From: Balneolaceae bacterium SMO_bin1 | GTDB lineage: Bacteria; Bacteroidota; Rhodothermia; Balneolales; Balneolaceae | Assembly (NCBI GenBank): GCA_003123965.1 | Contig: NNSL01000435.1 | Coordinates: 1 to 8,352, forward strand | DNA: 8,352 bases | Direction: 5' to 3' | Part shown: positions 1 to 6,439 of the stretch, piece after piece | How positions within the stretch are numbered: position 1 is the first letter of the stretch | Layout of the letters: each line of letters starts with the position of its first letter | The notes under the pieces: generated by a model | Databases searched by the model: none | What the model saw: only the letters and a program-made list of their open reading frames with translations | Told to the model about the DNA's origin: nothing | Program-made: the position numbers and the translations under genes

Positions 1-2
1 TG

Positions 3-602
3 GAGGTTGGGCTCGTATTGGTTCTGCTCATCTTTATTATTGCAATGAACGTGAACTTGCAGAGCCAACAAGAAGATGTGGATCTTACCCAAGAACAGGA
101 AGTGGTAGACATGAAAGAAGTGGTGCAAACGCAGCAGCAAAAAAAGCCACCACCCCCTCCCAAGCCCCAAGTACCGGTTGAAGTACCCGATGACGAGGTC
201 GTAGAAGATCAAGATATTGACTTCAGTTCCGAAATGGATCTGGACGAACCTTTACCCGAACCTCCGAAACAAGAAAAACAGGGTAATACTGAAGAGAAAA
301 TTTTTACCGCTGTAGAACAGGAGCCACAGCTTATTGGTGGAATTCAGGGTTTACAGCAGAAAGTAGAATACCCTACACAATGTAAGCGTGCAGGTATTGA
401 AGGCCGCGTATTTTTGAATTTCGTGGTTGACGAGCAAGGTAACGTGAGCGATGTGAGTGTTACGCGCGGAATTGGCGAAGCATGCGACCAAGCCGCAGTT
501 GAAGCTCTTAAAGAGCACGCTAAATTCCAGCCTGGACGCCAGCGTGGCAAGCCGGTAAAAGTTAATTACAGTCTCTCTATTCTCTTCCGATTAGAGAACT
601 AA
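3..602 (+). CDS. TonB family energy transducer, 5'-truncated by the window edge
   Basis: TonB couples the proton-motive force, harvested by ExbB/ExbD, to TonB-dependent outer-membrane receptors. The reading frame is open from base 3, so the true start lies outside the window; the in-frame TTG at 18 falls inside the membrane helix. Visible in order: the end of one hydrophobic N-terminal helix (roughly bases 3-50), a polar linker with a KKPPPPPKPQVPVEVP-type proline stretch (about 141-190) and acidic runs, and a C-terminal TonB domain (about 318-602). That domain has the Bacteroidetes-type signature: a GGIQGL motif, YPTQCKRAGIEGRV, an F-V-D-x-x-G-N-V strand, a Cys-Asp followed by an AVEAL helix, and FQPGRQRGKPVKV before the final strand ending SILFRLEN. 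Family assignment is secure; which receptor it serves is unknown. ExbB/ExbD or TolQ/R-type genes would be expected upstream, but that DNA is not shown. Confidence 0.93.
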   Translation, partial: EVGLVLVLLIFIIAMNVNLQSQQEDVDLTQEQEVVDMKEVVQTQQQKKPPPPPKPQVPVEVPDDEVVEDQDIDFSSEMDLDEPLPEPPKQEKQGNTEEKIFTAVEQEPQLIGGIQGLQQKVEYPTQCKRAGIEGRVFLNFVVDEQGNVSDVSVTRGIGEACDQAAVEALKEHAKFQPGRQRGKPVKVNYSLSILFRLEN

Positions 603-620
603 GAGCACAGCTTTCAATTC

Positions 621-656
621 AAAAAAAGGCGCATCATGTTTGATGCGCCTTTTTTT
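621..656. terminator. Bidirectional rho-independent terminator
   Basis: A perfect 16-bp stem (arms 621-636 and 641-656) with a 4-nt loop (TGTT). The GGCGCATCA core is flanked by A7 on one side and T7 on the other, so each strand gives a GC-rich hairpin followed by a U tract. It sits 18 bp after the tonB stop and overlaps the stop codon of the convergent Nudix gene (655-657), so it should end transcription from both sides. Confidence 0.93.
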
Positions 657-1068
657 ATTTTAAGCTGTTTTTAAATGCTTGCAGAACATCTTTTAGATTC
701 TCGTATCCCACTTTTTGTTCTGCTATATCTAACGGCATCCACTCCACAGCTTCAATTCCCTCAGACTTTTCAGGGGTAAAGTTCTCCCTCCCCCCCGCCA
801 GCATTCGAAACCAGTGGGTTGTTTTTATAATGTGGGTACCGTTTTCTTGGTAGGTATGGTTTGTTTGTACCAAGGGAAGCTCAATATCAGGGAGGGAAAT
901 TCCCACCTCCTCGGCTACTTCACGGCGGGCACAAGATTCAATAGATTCGCCTTCTTCAAGCTTTCCCTTCGGCAAATCCCATACACCATTTCTATAGATT
1001 AACAGAACTTCAAAGTTCGCAGCCTCCTTGCGATATAATACTCCACCGGCGGCCGTTACAGCTGTCAT
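655..1068 (-). CDS. Nudix (MutT-like) hydrolase
   Basis: A 137-residue single-domain Nudix hydrolase. The family cleaves nucleoside diphosphates linked to another moiety (X), using Mg or Mn. The Nudix box GX5EX7REUXEEXGU is complete at residues 35-57: G35, E41, R49-E50, E53-E54 and G56, including all the metal-binding glutamates. It is preceded by the WDLPKGK strand typical of MutT/ADP-ribose pyrophosphatase-like members. Length is normal for a minimal Nudix enzyme. The ATG (1066-1068) shares its A with the upstream DUF1844 TAA stop (TAATG), implying one mRNA and translational coupling. The substrate cannot be read from sequence; oxidised nucleotides, NADH, Ap4A or ADP-ribose are all possible. 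The gene ends inside the shared terminator at 621-656 and contains a G7 run on its coding strand (790-796). Confidence 0.92.
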   Translation of the reverse strand: MTAVTAAGGVLYRKEAANFEVLLIYRNGVWDLPKGKLEEGESIESCARREVAEEVGISLPDIELPLVQTNHTYQENGTHIIKTTHWFRMLAGGRENFTPEKSEGIEAVEWMPLDIAEQKVGYENLKDVLQAFKNSLK

Positions 1069-1388
1069 TATTCCTGTTCCCCTTCGGTCTCTTCGCTTTC
1101 ATCCTTCTCTTCCGCGTAGTTTAATCGCAGAGTACTGAGTGTTTGCTCGAGATAGTTCTTCAACTCTTTAGGCAAATTCCCTTCCGTAAAATTTTGAAGC
1201 ATCAATAGCGTATCGATAGCAAACTTCGCCGATTTCAAATCGCGTTCAATTTCATCGGAAGAAGGATTCTTAATTTTTCCAAGCCCCATCATTGCAATTT
1301 GCTGATGTTGCTGTACCAACATCATAAACAATAACTGCTGTTGTTGATCTTCTGATAATTTATCTTTGTCAAAATCTTGAATATCCAT
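1068..1388 (-). CDS. DUF1844 domain protein
   Basis: A small (106-residue) cytoplasmic protein of the DUF1844 family, function unknown. The recognisable core is residues 17-92: a helix with QQLLFMMLVQQHQQIAMMGLGK, then a conserved N-P motif (41-42), an ERDLKSAKFAIDTL helix and a LQNFTEGNLP...L motif, followed by a highly acidic tail (Glu/Asp-rich, 93-106). The ATG at 1386-1388 is preferred over an in-frame extension to 1463: the extra 25 residues are Cys/Trp-rich and lie in the divergent promoter region, and the family normally begins a few polar residues before the core. An AAAAAAAGG stretch lies just upstream of this ATG, a weak ribosome site. It is the first gene of a two-gene operon with the Nudix hydrolase, to which it is coupled by TAATG. 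Confidence 0.88.
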   Translation of the reverse strand: MDIQDFDKDKLSEDQQQQLLFMMLVQQHQQIAMMGLGKIKNPSSDEIERDLKSAKFAIDTLLMLQNFTEGNLPKELKNYLEQTLSTLRLNYAEEKDESEETEGEQE

Positions 1389-1461
1389 AAACCTTTTTTT
1401 GATTAATACTTTCGTCCAAAATAACAGATTGCACCAACTATTGAAAAGATTACGCCCACAC

Positions 1462-1474
1462 AAAAGTTACTTTT
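1462..1474. promoter_or_regulatory. Short palindrome in the divergent DUF1844/DUF1015 intergenic region
   Basis: AAAAGT-T-ACTTTT is a perfect 6-bp inverted repeat with a 1-nt centre, near the middle of the 155-bp gap between the two divergent start codons (1388 and 1544). The same bases resemble imperfect -7 elements on both strands: TACTTTTA on plus, and TAACTTTTG (one extra T) on minus. It could be an operator or just AT-rich promoter DNA. I found no perfect TAnnTTTG for either gene here. Confidence 0.25.
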
Positions 1475-1543
1475 AGACTTTATAGTTAAACATGTGGCTT
1501 GTACATTAAAGCTCAATTTAAATCAATTCTGCTATCTCCCTTT

Positions 1544-2755
1544 ATGGCAATACTGCACCCGTTTAAAGCCTGGCACCCGTCTCCGGAAAATGTTAAAAAG
1601 GTGTCTTGCCCACCGTATGATGTTATCAGTACTGAGGAGGCCTACGAAGCCGCCAAAGATAATCCCAAAAGCTTCTTGCATGTAATCCGGCCTGAAATTG
1701 ATTTAGCCGGGAATGTAGCATTCAACCATCCCAAAGCGTATAAGAAAGGAGCCGAAAACCTCGCAAGACTGAAGGAAAATGAGGTTCTGAATCAGGATGA
1801 TAAACCCGCGCTATTCGTATATCAATTGATTTGGCAGGGTGAAGCACAAACAGGCATATTTGGCTGCGTATCGGTTGAGGATTATGATTCTGAAGTAATT
1901 CTAAAACATGAATTAACCCGGCCGGCCAAAGAAGACGATCGCACCCGTCATATCACCGAGCAGCAGGCCCATGCCGAACCAGTGATGCTAACCTGCAAAG
2001 ATGAAGTCGGTATTGCTGAAACGGCCCATAAAATTACTCAGAAAACAGAACCGCTTTTTGATTTTACCGCTGAAGATGGAGTAACGCATCGTCTGTGGAA
2101 AGTAACTGACACCAAAGCGCTCGAAAACGCTTTTAACAAACTTGCGCATCTATATATTGCTGATGGTCACCATCGATGCAAAGCCGCCTCTCGTGCAGCT
2201 GCAATTGAGCGCGAAAATCGTGATGGTGTAATCGGTAACGAAGAATTTAACTTCTTTCCGGCCGTAATCTTCCCGATGTCTGAAATGCGCATTTTGGCTT
2301 ATAATCGCCTGGTCTACGACATCCCAAACGATTTTATTGAAAGGCTAGACAGTGAGTTTAGCCTTAAAAGAGCTGATGCTCCAAACCCACCAGAAAAGGG
2401 CACAGTTTGCCTGTATGCAAATGGACGTTGGCATCAACTAACATTACCCAAAAAAGAAAACGCTTCTGCAGTAGAACTGCTTGATGTGGCCCGGCTGCAG
2501 CAATTTATTCTTAGCCCTATGCTCGGCATTGAAGATCCGCGCCGCGATGCTAACATCGACTTTGTGGGCGGAATACGCGGTACCGAGGAACTGGAAAAGC
2601 GCGTTGATTCCGGCGAAGCTGCCCTTGCCATCAGCATGTACCCCACTGCCATAGAAGAACTGGTCGAAGTTTCAGATCAGGGCTTACTTATGCCACCAAA
2701 ATCCACGTGGTTTGAACCCAAGCTGCGCTCGGGCCTTCTTGTTCACACTTTTTAA
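1544..2755 (+). CDS. DUF1015 family protein (ParB-like DGHHR motif), linked to serC
   Basis: A 403-residue full-length DUF1015 protein, cytoplasmic, without signal or membrane segments. Family hallmarks visible: the N-terminus MAILHPFKAW, PPYDVIS (23-29), a HELTRPAKEDDRTRHI region (122-137), YIADGHHRCKAA (204-215), GIEDPRRDANIDFVGG (328-343), and the C-terminal PPKSTWFEPKLRSGL motif (384-398). The ATG at 1544 is chosen because it gives exactly the usual family N-terminus; a TTG at 1499 would add 15 atypical residues. The stop is 14 bp from the serC ATG, so the two are probably co-transcribed, an arrangement I recall from Bacteroidetes, where serA is often also present; serA is absent here. 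The DGHHR signature resembles the ParB/sulfiredoxin-fold nucleotide-binding motif of the free-serine kinases SerK and SbnI. A small-molecule kinase role in serine metabolism is therefore plausible, but inferred only. Confidence 0.9.
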   Translation: MAILHPFKAWHPSPENVKKVSCPPYDVISTEEAYEAAKDNPKSFLHVIRPEIDLAGNVAFNHPKAYKKGAENLARLKENEVLNQDDKPALFVYQLIWQGEAQTGIFGCVSVEDYDSEVILKHELTRPAKEDDRTRHITEQQAHAEPVMLTCKDEVGIAETAHKITQKTEPLFDFTAEDGVTHRLWKVTDTKALENAFNKLAHLYIADGHHRCKAASRAAAIERENRDGVIGNEEFNFFPAVIFPMSEMRILAYNRLVYDIPNDFIERLDSEFSLKRADAPNPPEKGTVCLYANGRWHQLTLPKKENASAVELLDVARLQQFILSPMLGIEDPRRDANIDFVGGIRGTEELEKRVDSGEAALAISMYPTAIEELVEVSDQGLLMPPKSTWFEPKLRSGLLVHTF

Positions 2756-2769
2756 ATTAGCTCATAATT

Positions 2770-3850
2770 ATGTCACGCATACACAATTTTAGCGCCGGCC
2801 CGGCTCGCTTGCCGCTGCCCGTTCTTGAAAAAGCAAAATCTGAACTCACCGATTACCAGAACCTTGGCTATTCGGTGATGGAAATGAGTCATAGGAGTGC
2901 CGCTTATACCGAAATTGACCGGCAAGCTAAATCGCGCATTCGTGATTTACTAAACCTTGGAGATGATTTTCACATCATGTTTCTGCAGGGCGGCGCCAGC
3001 AGCCAGTTTATGATGGTCCCTCAGAATTTCCTCTCGGCAAATCAAACAGCAGATTATATCGATACCGGGCGATGGTCTGCCAAAGCGATAAAAGAAGCCG
3101 AGCTTTTTGGTAATGTGCACGTACCTTTCAGCAGTGCTGAAGATGGCTACGATCGAGTCCCCTCGCAGGAGCAGCTTACCTTCAGCGATGAAGCGCGCTA
3201 TGTTCATTTTACATCAAACAACACCGTTGCCGGAACGCAATTCCCCGCCGAACCGGAAACTGGTGGTATACCACTGGTTTGTGATGCTTCTTCCGACTTT
3301 CTTTCCCGACCTATTGATGCTGATAAATATGGACTTATATATGCCGGTGCCCAGAAAAATGTCGGCCCGGCGGGTGTAACGATTATCATTGTTCGCAAAG
3401 ATTTTCTAGAATCAGCAAAAGATAAAGGGATACCAACCATTCTAAAATATCAGACTCATAGCGAAAAGATTTTCAACACCCCGCCCACGTTTAATGTTTT
3501 ATATGGTGAACCTGGTTCTTGAGTGGATCGAAGAACAGGGAGGTATCAGTCATTTTACGGCTCTGAATGAAAAAAAGGCGCGCCTGCTGTATGACGAGAT
3601 CGACCGTGATGATTTTTATCGCGGCGCCGTAAAAAAGGATTCCCGCTCCCAAATGAATGCCACCTATCGCCTGCCGAGCGAAGAATTGGAGCAAAAATTT
3701 CTACAGGAAGCGGCGGATAATGGAATGGTAGCGCTGAAGGGGCACCGCAGCGTAGGTGGAGTACGAGCCAGCATTTATAATGCCTGCCCGATGGAAAGCG
3801 TAGAAGCTCTGGTTAGCTTCATGCAACACTTCCGGGATCAAAATGGCTAA
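2770..3850 (+). CDS. serC: Phosphoserine aminotransferase, interrupted by an apparent 1-bp frameshift
   Basis: SerC is a PLP enzyme converting 3-phosphohydroxypyruvate plus glutamate to O-phosphoserine; it also acts in PLP synthesis in some bacteria. The first frame (2770-3522) starts MSRIHNFSAGPARLP, has the GGASSQF cofactor-binding loop (74-80) and the PLP lysine K196 in YAGAQKNVGPAG, then ends early in an unrelated tail LYGEPGS. The remainder (EWIEEQGG, the RSQMNATYRLPSEE strand, KGHRSVGGVRASIYNA) continues in the +1 frame to 3850. Removing one T from the TTTT at 3497-3500 joins them as TFNV-YMVNLVLEW and gives 359 residues, the usual SerC length. Everything else is intact, so a sequencing error or very recent mutation is likelier than an old pseudogene. 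No Shine-Dalgarno is evident. It follows DUF1015 by 14 bp. Confidence 0.93.
3497..3500 (+). other. Site of the apparent +1T frameshift in serC
   Basis: The homopolymer TTTT here would need to be TTT to keep SerC in frame: codons AAT GTT then TAT ATG GTG. The upstream frame hits TGA at 3520-3522; the downstream frame opens before this point, so both frames overlap. The context is not a recognised programmed-frameshift signal, and a run of four T is too short for efficient transcriptional slippage. Confidence 0.85.
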
Positions 3851-3856
3851 CATTCA

Positions 3857-3875
3857 TTGGCTTAGAGTAAGCCAA
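3857..3875. other. Hairpin between convergent serC and rhomboid genes
   Basis: TTGGCTTA-GAG-TAAGCCAA is a perfect 8-bp stem with a 3-nt loop, starting 7 bp after the serC stop and overlapping the rhomboid stop codon (3862-3864). There is no U tract on either strand, so it is at best a weak intrinsic terminator; it could stabilise the 3' ends of the two convergent transcripts. Confidence 0.4.
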
Positions 3876-4479
3876 ATACAGTTAAGACGTGATCAATGGT
3901 ATTCGGCACAAAAAGCAGAAGGTACACAATTCCCCATACAGAACCTGCAATATGGGCTTCATGATTAATCTTTCCCCGGGCCTGTTTGCTTTCGTACATG
4001 CTATACATTAAATACAGCACGCCAAATACAAAGGCGGGAATGGGAATAGGTATCAATAGCAGATAGATACTCTCTAGCGGAAACAGGAAAATATACGCAA
4101 ATAGAACCCCGCCCACGGCACCAGATGCACCCAGCGTGGCATAGTTCGGTTCATTCTTGAATTTAATTACAGACGGAATGCCCGCCACCACCAGCGCGGT
4201 AAGATATAAACCGGCAAAATAAATTGGCCCGAGAATAGCCTCCATAATACGCCCGAAAAAATAGAGCGTAAACATATTCACAAACAGGTGACCAAAGTTG
4301 GCGTGCAAAAACCCAGAGGTAAAAAGCTCATACCAGGTGTGCTCGCGGGTTACCCGGTGCGGTTTCAGATAACCTTTTTCTAAAAGCCCTGGAACACCAT
4401 ATAACGCAAGCAATGACACCACCGTATTAATGGCGATGAGCATGAAGGTAACTGATGATGTGAAATCAAAGTTTTGCAT
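3862..4479 (-). CDS. Rhomboid family intramembrane serine protease
   Basis: A 205-residue polytopic membrane protein with about six hydrophobic segments and the full rhomboid active site: H59-x4-H64-x3-N68 in the SGFLHANFGHLFVN helix, the catalytic serine S119 in the GASG motif (117-120), and the catalytic histidine H176 in NHEAHIAG (172-179). Rhomboids cut type-I-like membrane helices within the bilayer; the substrate here is unknown. The ATG at 4477-4479 is preferred over the in-frame TTG at 4512, because the additional 11 residues are atypical and lie within about 10 bases of the predicted transcription start. The C-terminus is short and ends a few residues after the last helix, with no extra cytoplasmic domain. 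The gene is monocistronic. It converges on serC with 11 bp between stop codons and diverges from tRNA-Thr. Confidence 0.93.
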   Translation of the reverse strand: MQNFDFTSSVTFMLIAINTVVSLLALYGVPGLLEKGYLKPHRVTREHTWYELFTSGFLHANFGHLFVNMFTLYFFGRIMEAILGPIYFAGLYLTALVVAGIPSVIKFKNEPNYATLGASGAVGGVLFAYIFLFPLESIYLLLIPIPIPAFVFGVLYLMYSMYESKQARGKINHEAHIAGSVWGIVYLLLFVPNTIDHVLTVFGLL

Positions 4480-4522
4480 ACATTCTGTTAATTGAAGCCC
4501 GAAAATAGACAAGACAGCGCTG

Positions 4523-4530
4523 CAAAGCTA
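4523..4530 (-). promoter_or_regulatory. Bacteroidetes-type -7 element for the rhomboid gene
   Basis: On the minus strand this reads TAGCTTTG, an exact match to the TAnnTTTG -7 consensus of Bacteroidetes primary sigma factors. A T-rich stretch lies roughly 17-20 bp further upstream in place of a clear TTTG -33 box. The predicted start would be near 4517, leaving a leader of about 38 nt before the ATG at 4479. Confidence 0.55.
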
Positions 4531-4591
4531 ATGCTGAATCGTTAAAAAATTTATCTGGTTTTAGTGGTGATGGAAACATCAATAATTTTCT

Positions 4592-4599
4592 TATATTTG
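4592..4599 (+). promoter_or_regulatory. Bacteroidetes-type -7 element for tRNA-Thr
   Basis: TATATTTG matches the TAnnTTTG -7 consensus exactly and ends 11 bp before the first base of the mature tRNA, so the primary transcript would carry only a few leader nucleotides. The -33 region is not a clear match. Confidence 0.6.
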
Positions 4600-4610
4600 G
4601 TGCCTTCCAA

Positions 4611-4682
4611 GCCGATGTAGCTCAGGGGTAGAGCAATTCTCTCGTAAAGAATAGGTCAGCGGTTCAAATCCGCTCATCGGCT
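4611..4682 (+). tRNA. tRNA-Thr, anticodon CGT
   Basis: A 72-nt cloverleaf with every stem perfectly paired: acceptor GCCGATG/CATCGGC (7 bp), D stem GCTC/GAGC, anticodon stem ATTCT/AGAAT, T stem AGCGG/CCGCT with loop TTCAAAT. The anticodon loop CTCGTAA places T33 before CGT, which decodes the threonine codon ACG. The variable loop is 5 nt. The discriminator base is T, and CCA is not encoded (CAA follows), so it must be added enzymatically. The gene stands alone between two minus-strand genes and runs head-on into the end of the lipoprotein gene, whose stop is 19 bp away; no hairpin terminator is visible after it. Confidence 0.97.
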
Positions 4683-4701
4683 CAACATCATGCCTTCCTT
4701 T

Positions 4702-6420
4702 TCATGTATCCCGTTCAATGCCAACCACGCGCGGCCCACTTTTTTCCAAGGCCACGTACACCGTAGTTTTTCTATTGGGTGATGGCTTCCCCTCTCGAAA
4801 TGTTGTGATATCATACTTCAAAATAACAGTTTCATTTACCTCTGCTTTATCCGTTTTATGATTCAAACATATTGACGGTTTATCTGTCATTCTGTAGGTC
4901 TCCAATGCCTGCCCCTGCTTGGAAACACGGTATTGATAAGATGTTTTTCCTGAGTCGTATAAATTCCCTTCAATACCTAAATCAGTGAAGCTCAGTACCA
5001 AACTGTCTTCTTTCTGGTATACCTCAAACTTATCTAACGGGTTGATTCTACTGAACCAGTACCGGCCAATTTTGGCCTGCCGTGCAAGCAGCGTTTGAAT
5101 CAAATATTCGCGTGCCTCGGGATTGGTAATTTGTCCTTCATCAACGATGGCCCTGATTTCTTCCTCCGAAAATGACATCACGAGTTTAGCGCCCCAGAAT
5201 GCGTCGCGCAGCGTCAGCTTTTCAAAGGCGGGGTTTGGGTAGCTTGTCACCCAACTGCCGGGCATAAAAAGCTGTGATTCAAAATAACCGACGGATGGAT
5301 AAAACGGGCGATTTTGTGCTTCGGGTTGGGCCCATGGCTTTTCGTAAATACCCAGCGTGGCGTACAGCAACCCCATGTAGCGGGGATCAAAACGGTATTC
5401 CTGTCCATTTTTTGTATGGCGTAGTGCAGTACCACTGGTTCCCATCGTCGATCCCATATCCAACAGATAGTGCCGCACAAATCGGCGGCCATTTTCATTT
5501 ACATAAACAGCTTGCGTATTTGCCGAGCGGCGATCGGTATCATTTAGCCACGATGCCAGCACCCGTAACCCGCGCACTTCGCGCCGGTCTTCATGCGGAA
5601 TGCGATCATTTGGATCGCCTTCTCGGGTTCCTTTAAAGCTCCAAGGGCCCATTGGTCGTCCCTCCAGGTACTTACTGGCCAATACGCGCAACTTGCCATC
5701 ATTCCGGATATGCGCTTTCGTCAAAATAGTATCCAAATCAGCCTGAACCATTTGTCGCCGCTCATCACCCTTGGTGATCGTGGCTTTTTCACTTATCTGC
5801 AGCTGCTTTGGAGCAATATAGGCGATGGTGTTTTGCGGAGTATAGTAGCCGGCCGCATGGTAAATAAGGGTGGCAATGACCTCCGATGAAGACTGCAACT
5901 CGGGAAACTTGGGCGGATCAACCTTGATAACAAAGGTATTTCCTGTTGCATCGGTAATTGTAAAGCCCGGTGTTACACCTTCAGATTTACCCCGAATAAT
6001 CGTCATGGGGCGACTCGTATCCGGGCCGCCCGAAACATTCGGCCCTCGTTTCAGCGTTTCAAGGTCCATCGGATTGTGATAGTGTCGGTAGCGGTACCAA
6101 CTTGATTCCGGAACCTCATCCAACACGTTCACATTAACTGCTTCATCAGAGCCATTGATGCCAAGCGCATGCCCTATCCCTCGAAAGGTATTTCCTAAAT
6201 CGAGCACCTTCTCCGCCTGATAAAAAGTACTTAAATAAAGTGTTTCCCATCGAAAATATTCTTCCGTTTCAGCCGGTGGATCAATGTCTTTATTATCAGG
6301 ATCAAATGTTTTAACAGGCTCTAGAGTATATGGCTTAGAGGTACTGCACCCTGCTAACATCACCATGCTCACAATGGCCATTACAAAGAAACATTTAATA
6401 TTCACTTGCTTAAACTGCAT
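4702..6420 (-). CDS. Lipoprotein with a possible kinase-like core, partner of the Omp85-type barrel
   Basis: A 572-residue protein of no family I can name. A lipoprotein signal peptide is clear: basic start, hydrophobic core (11-21), lipobox L22-A23-G24-C25; Ser at +2 suggests the outer membrane, periplasmic face. Conserved-looking blocks follow: VPESSWYRYR (103-112), IIRGKSEGVTPGF (141-153), FVIKVDPPKFPE (163-174), SSEVIATLIYHAAGYYTP (178-195), ASKYLEGRPMGPW (248-260), a REVRGLRVLASWLND stretch (280-294), D296-R-R-S-A-N301, and LLDMGSTMG (319-327). The order K166, E180, D296-x4-N301, D321-M-G matches the lysine, helix-C glutamate, catalytic loop and DFG aspartate of protein-kinase-like (HipA/FAM20-type) folds; this is inference from motifs. 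The C-terminal ~110 residues look beta-rich. The ATG (6418-6420) lies 19 bp after the barrel gene's stop, so they form one operon. Confidence 0.8.
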   Translation of the reverse strand: MQFKQVNIKCFFVMAIVSMVMLAGCSTSKPYTLEPVKTFDPDNKDIDPPAETEEYFRWETLYLSTFYQAEKVLDLGNTFRGIGHALGINGSDEAVNVNVLDEVPESSWYRYRHYHNPMDLETLKRGPNVSGGPDTSRPMTIIRGKSEGVTPGFTITDATGNTFVIKVDPPKFPELQSSSEVIATLIYHAAGYYTPQNTIAYIAPKQLQISEKATITKGDERRQMVQADLDTILTKAHIRNDGKLRVLASKYLEGRPMGPWSFKGTREGDPNDRIPHEDRREVRGLRVLASWLNDTDRRSANTQAVYVNENGRRFVRHYLLDMGSTMGTSGTALRHTKNGQEYRFDPRYMGLLYATLGIYEKPWAQPEAQNRPFYPSVGYFESQLFMPGSWVTSYPNPAFEKLTLRDAFWGAKLVMSFSEEEIRAIVDEGQITNPEAREYLIQTLLARQAKIGRYWFSRINPLDKFEVYQKEDSLVLSFTDLGIEGNLYDSGKTSYQYRVSKQGQALETYRMTDKPSICLNHKTDKAEVNETVILKYDITTFREGKPSPNRKTTVYVALEKSGPRVVGIERDT

Positions 6421-6439
6421 GTACTCAATTCACCAAATT

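Noticed and set aside
139..146. A-AAA-AAG slippery heptamer in frame in tonB
   Set aside because: The -1 frame reaches a stop within about 12 codons and no stimulatory structure is evident; it is simply Gln-Lys-Lys codons before the proline-rich linker.
344..550. Minus-strand ORF opposite tonB
   Set aside because: It lies antisense to the well-supported TonB C-terminal domain and has no recognisable product.
1389..1463. N-terminal extension of the DUF1844 protein to 1463
   Set aside because: The added residues do not resemble the family, and the stretch lies in the divergent promoter region.
1494..1685. Plus-strand ORF overlapping the DUF1015 start
   Set aside because: It is out of frame with the DUF1015 gene and is a shadow of it.
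3107..3379. ORFs in other frames within serC (also 2950-3207 and 3204-3440 on minus)
   Set aside because: SerC is clearly encoded here; the alternatives have atypical composition and no motifs.
3494..3850. Independent small protein starting at the ATG at 3494
   Set aside because: Its sequence is the C-terminal domain of SerC; it is the second half of the frameshifted gene, not a separate gene.
5274..5889. Plus-strand ORFs of 98-120 codons opposite the lipoprotein
   Set aside because: They mirror a long, well-formed lipoprotein frame with signal peptide and have no start context or motifs.
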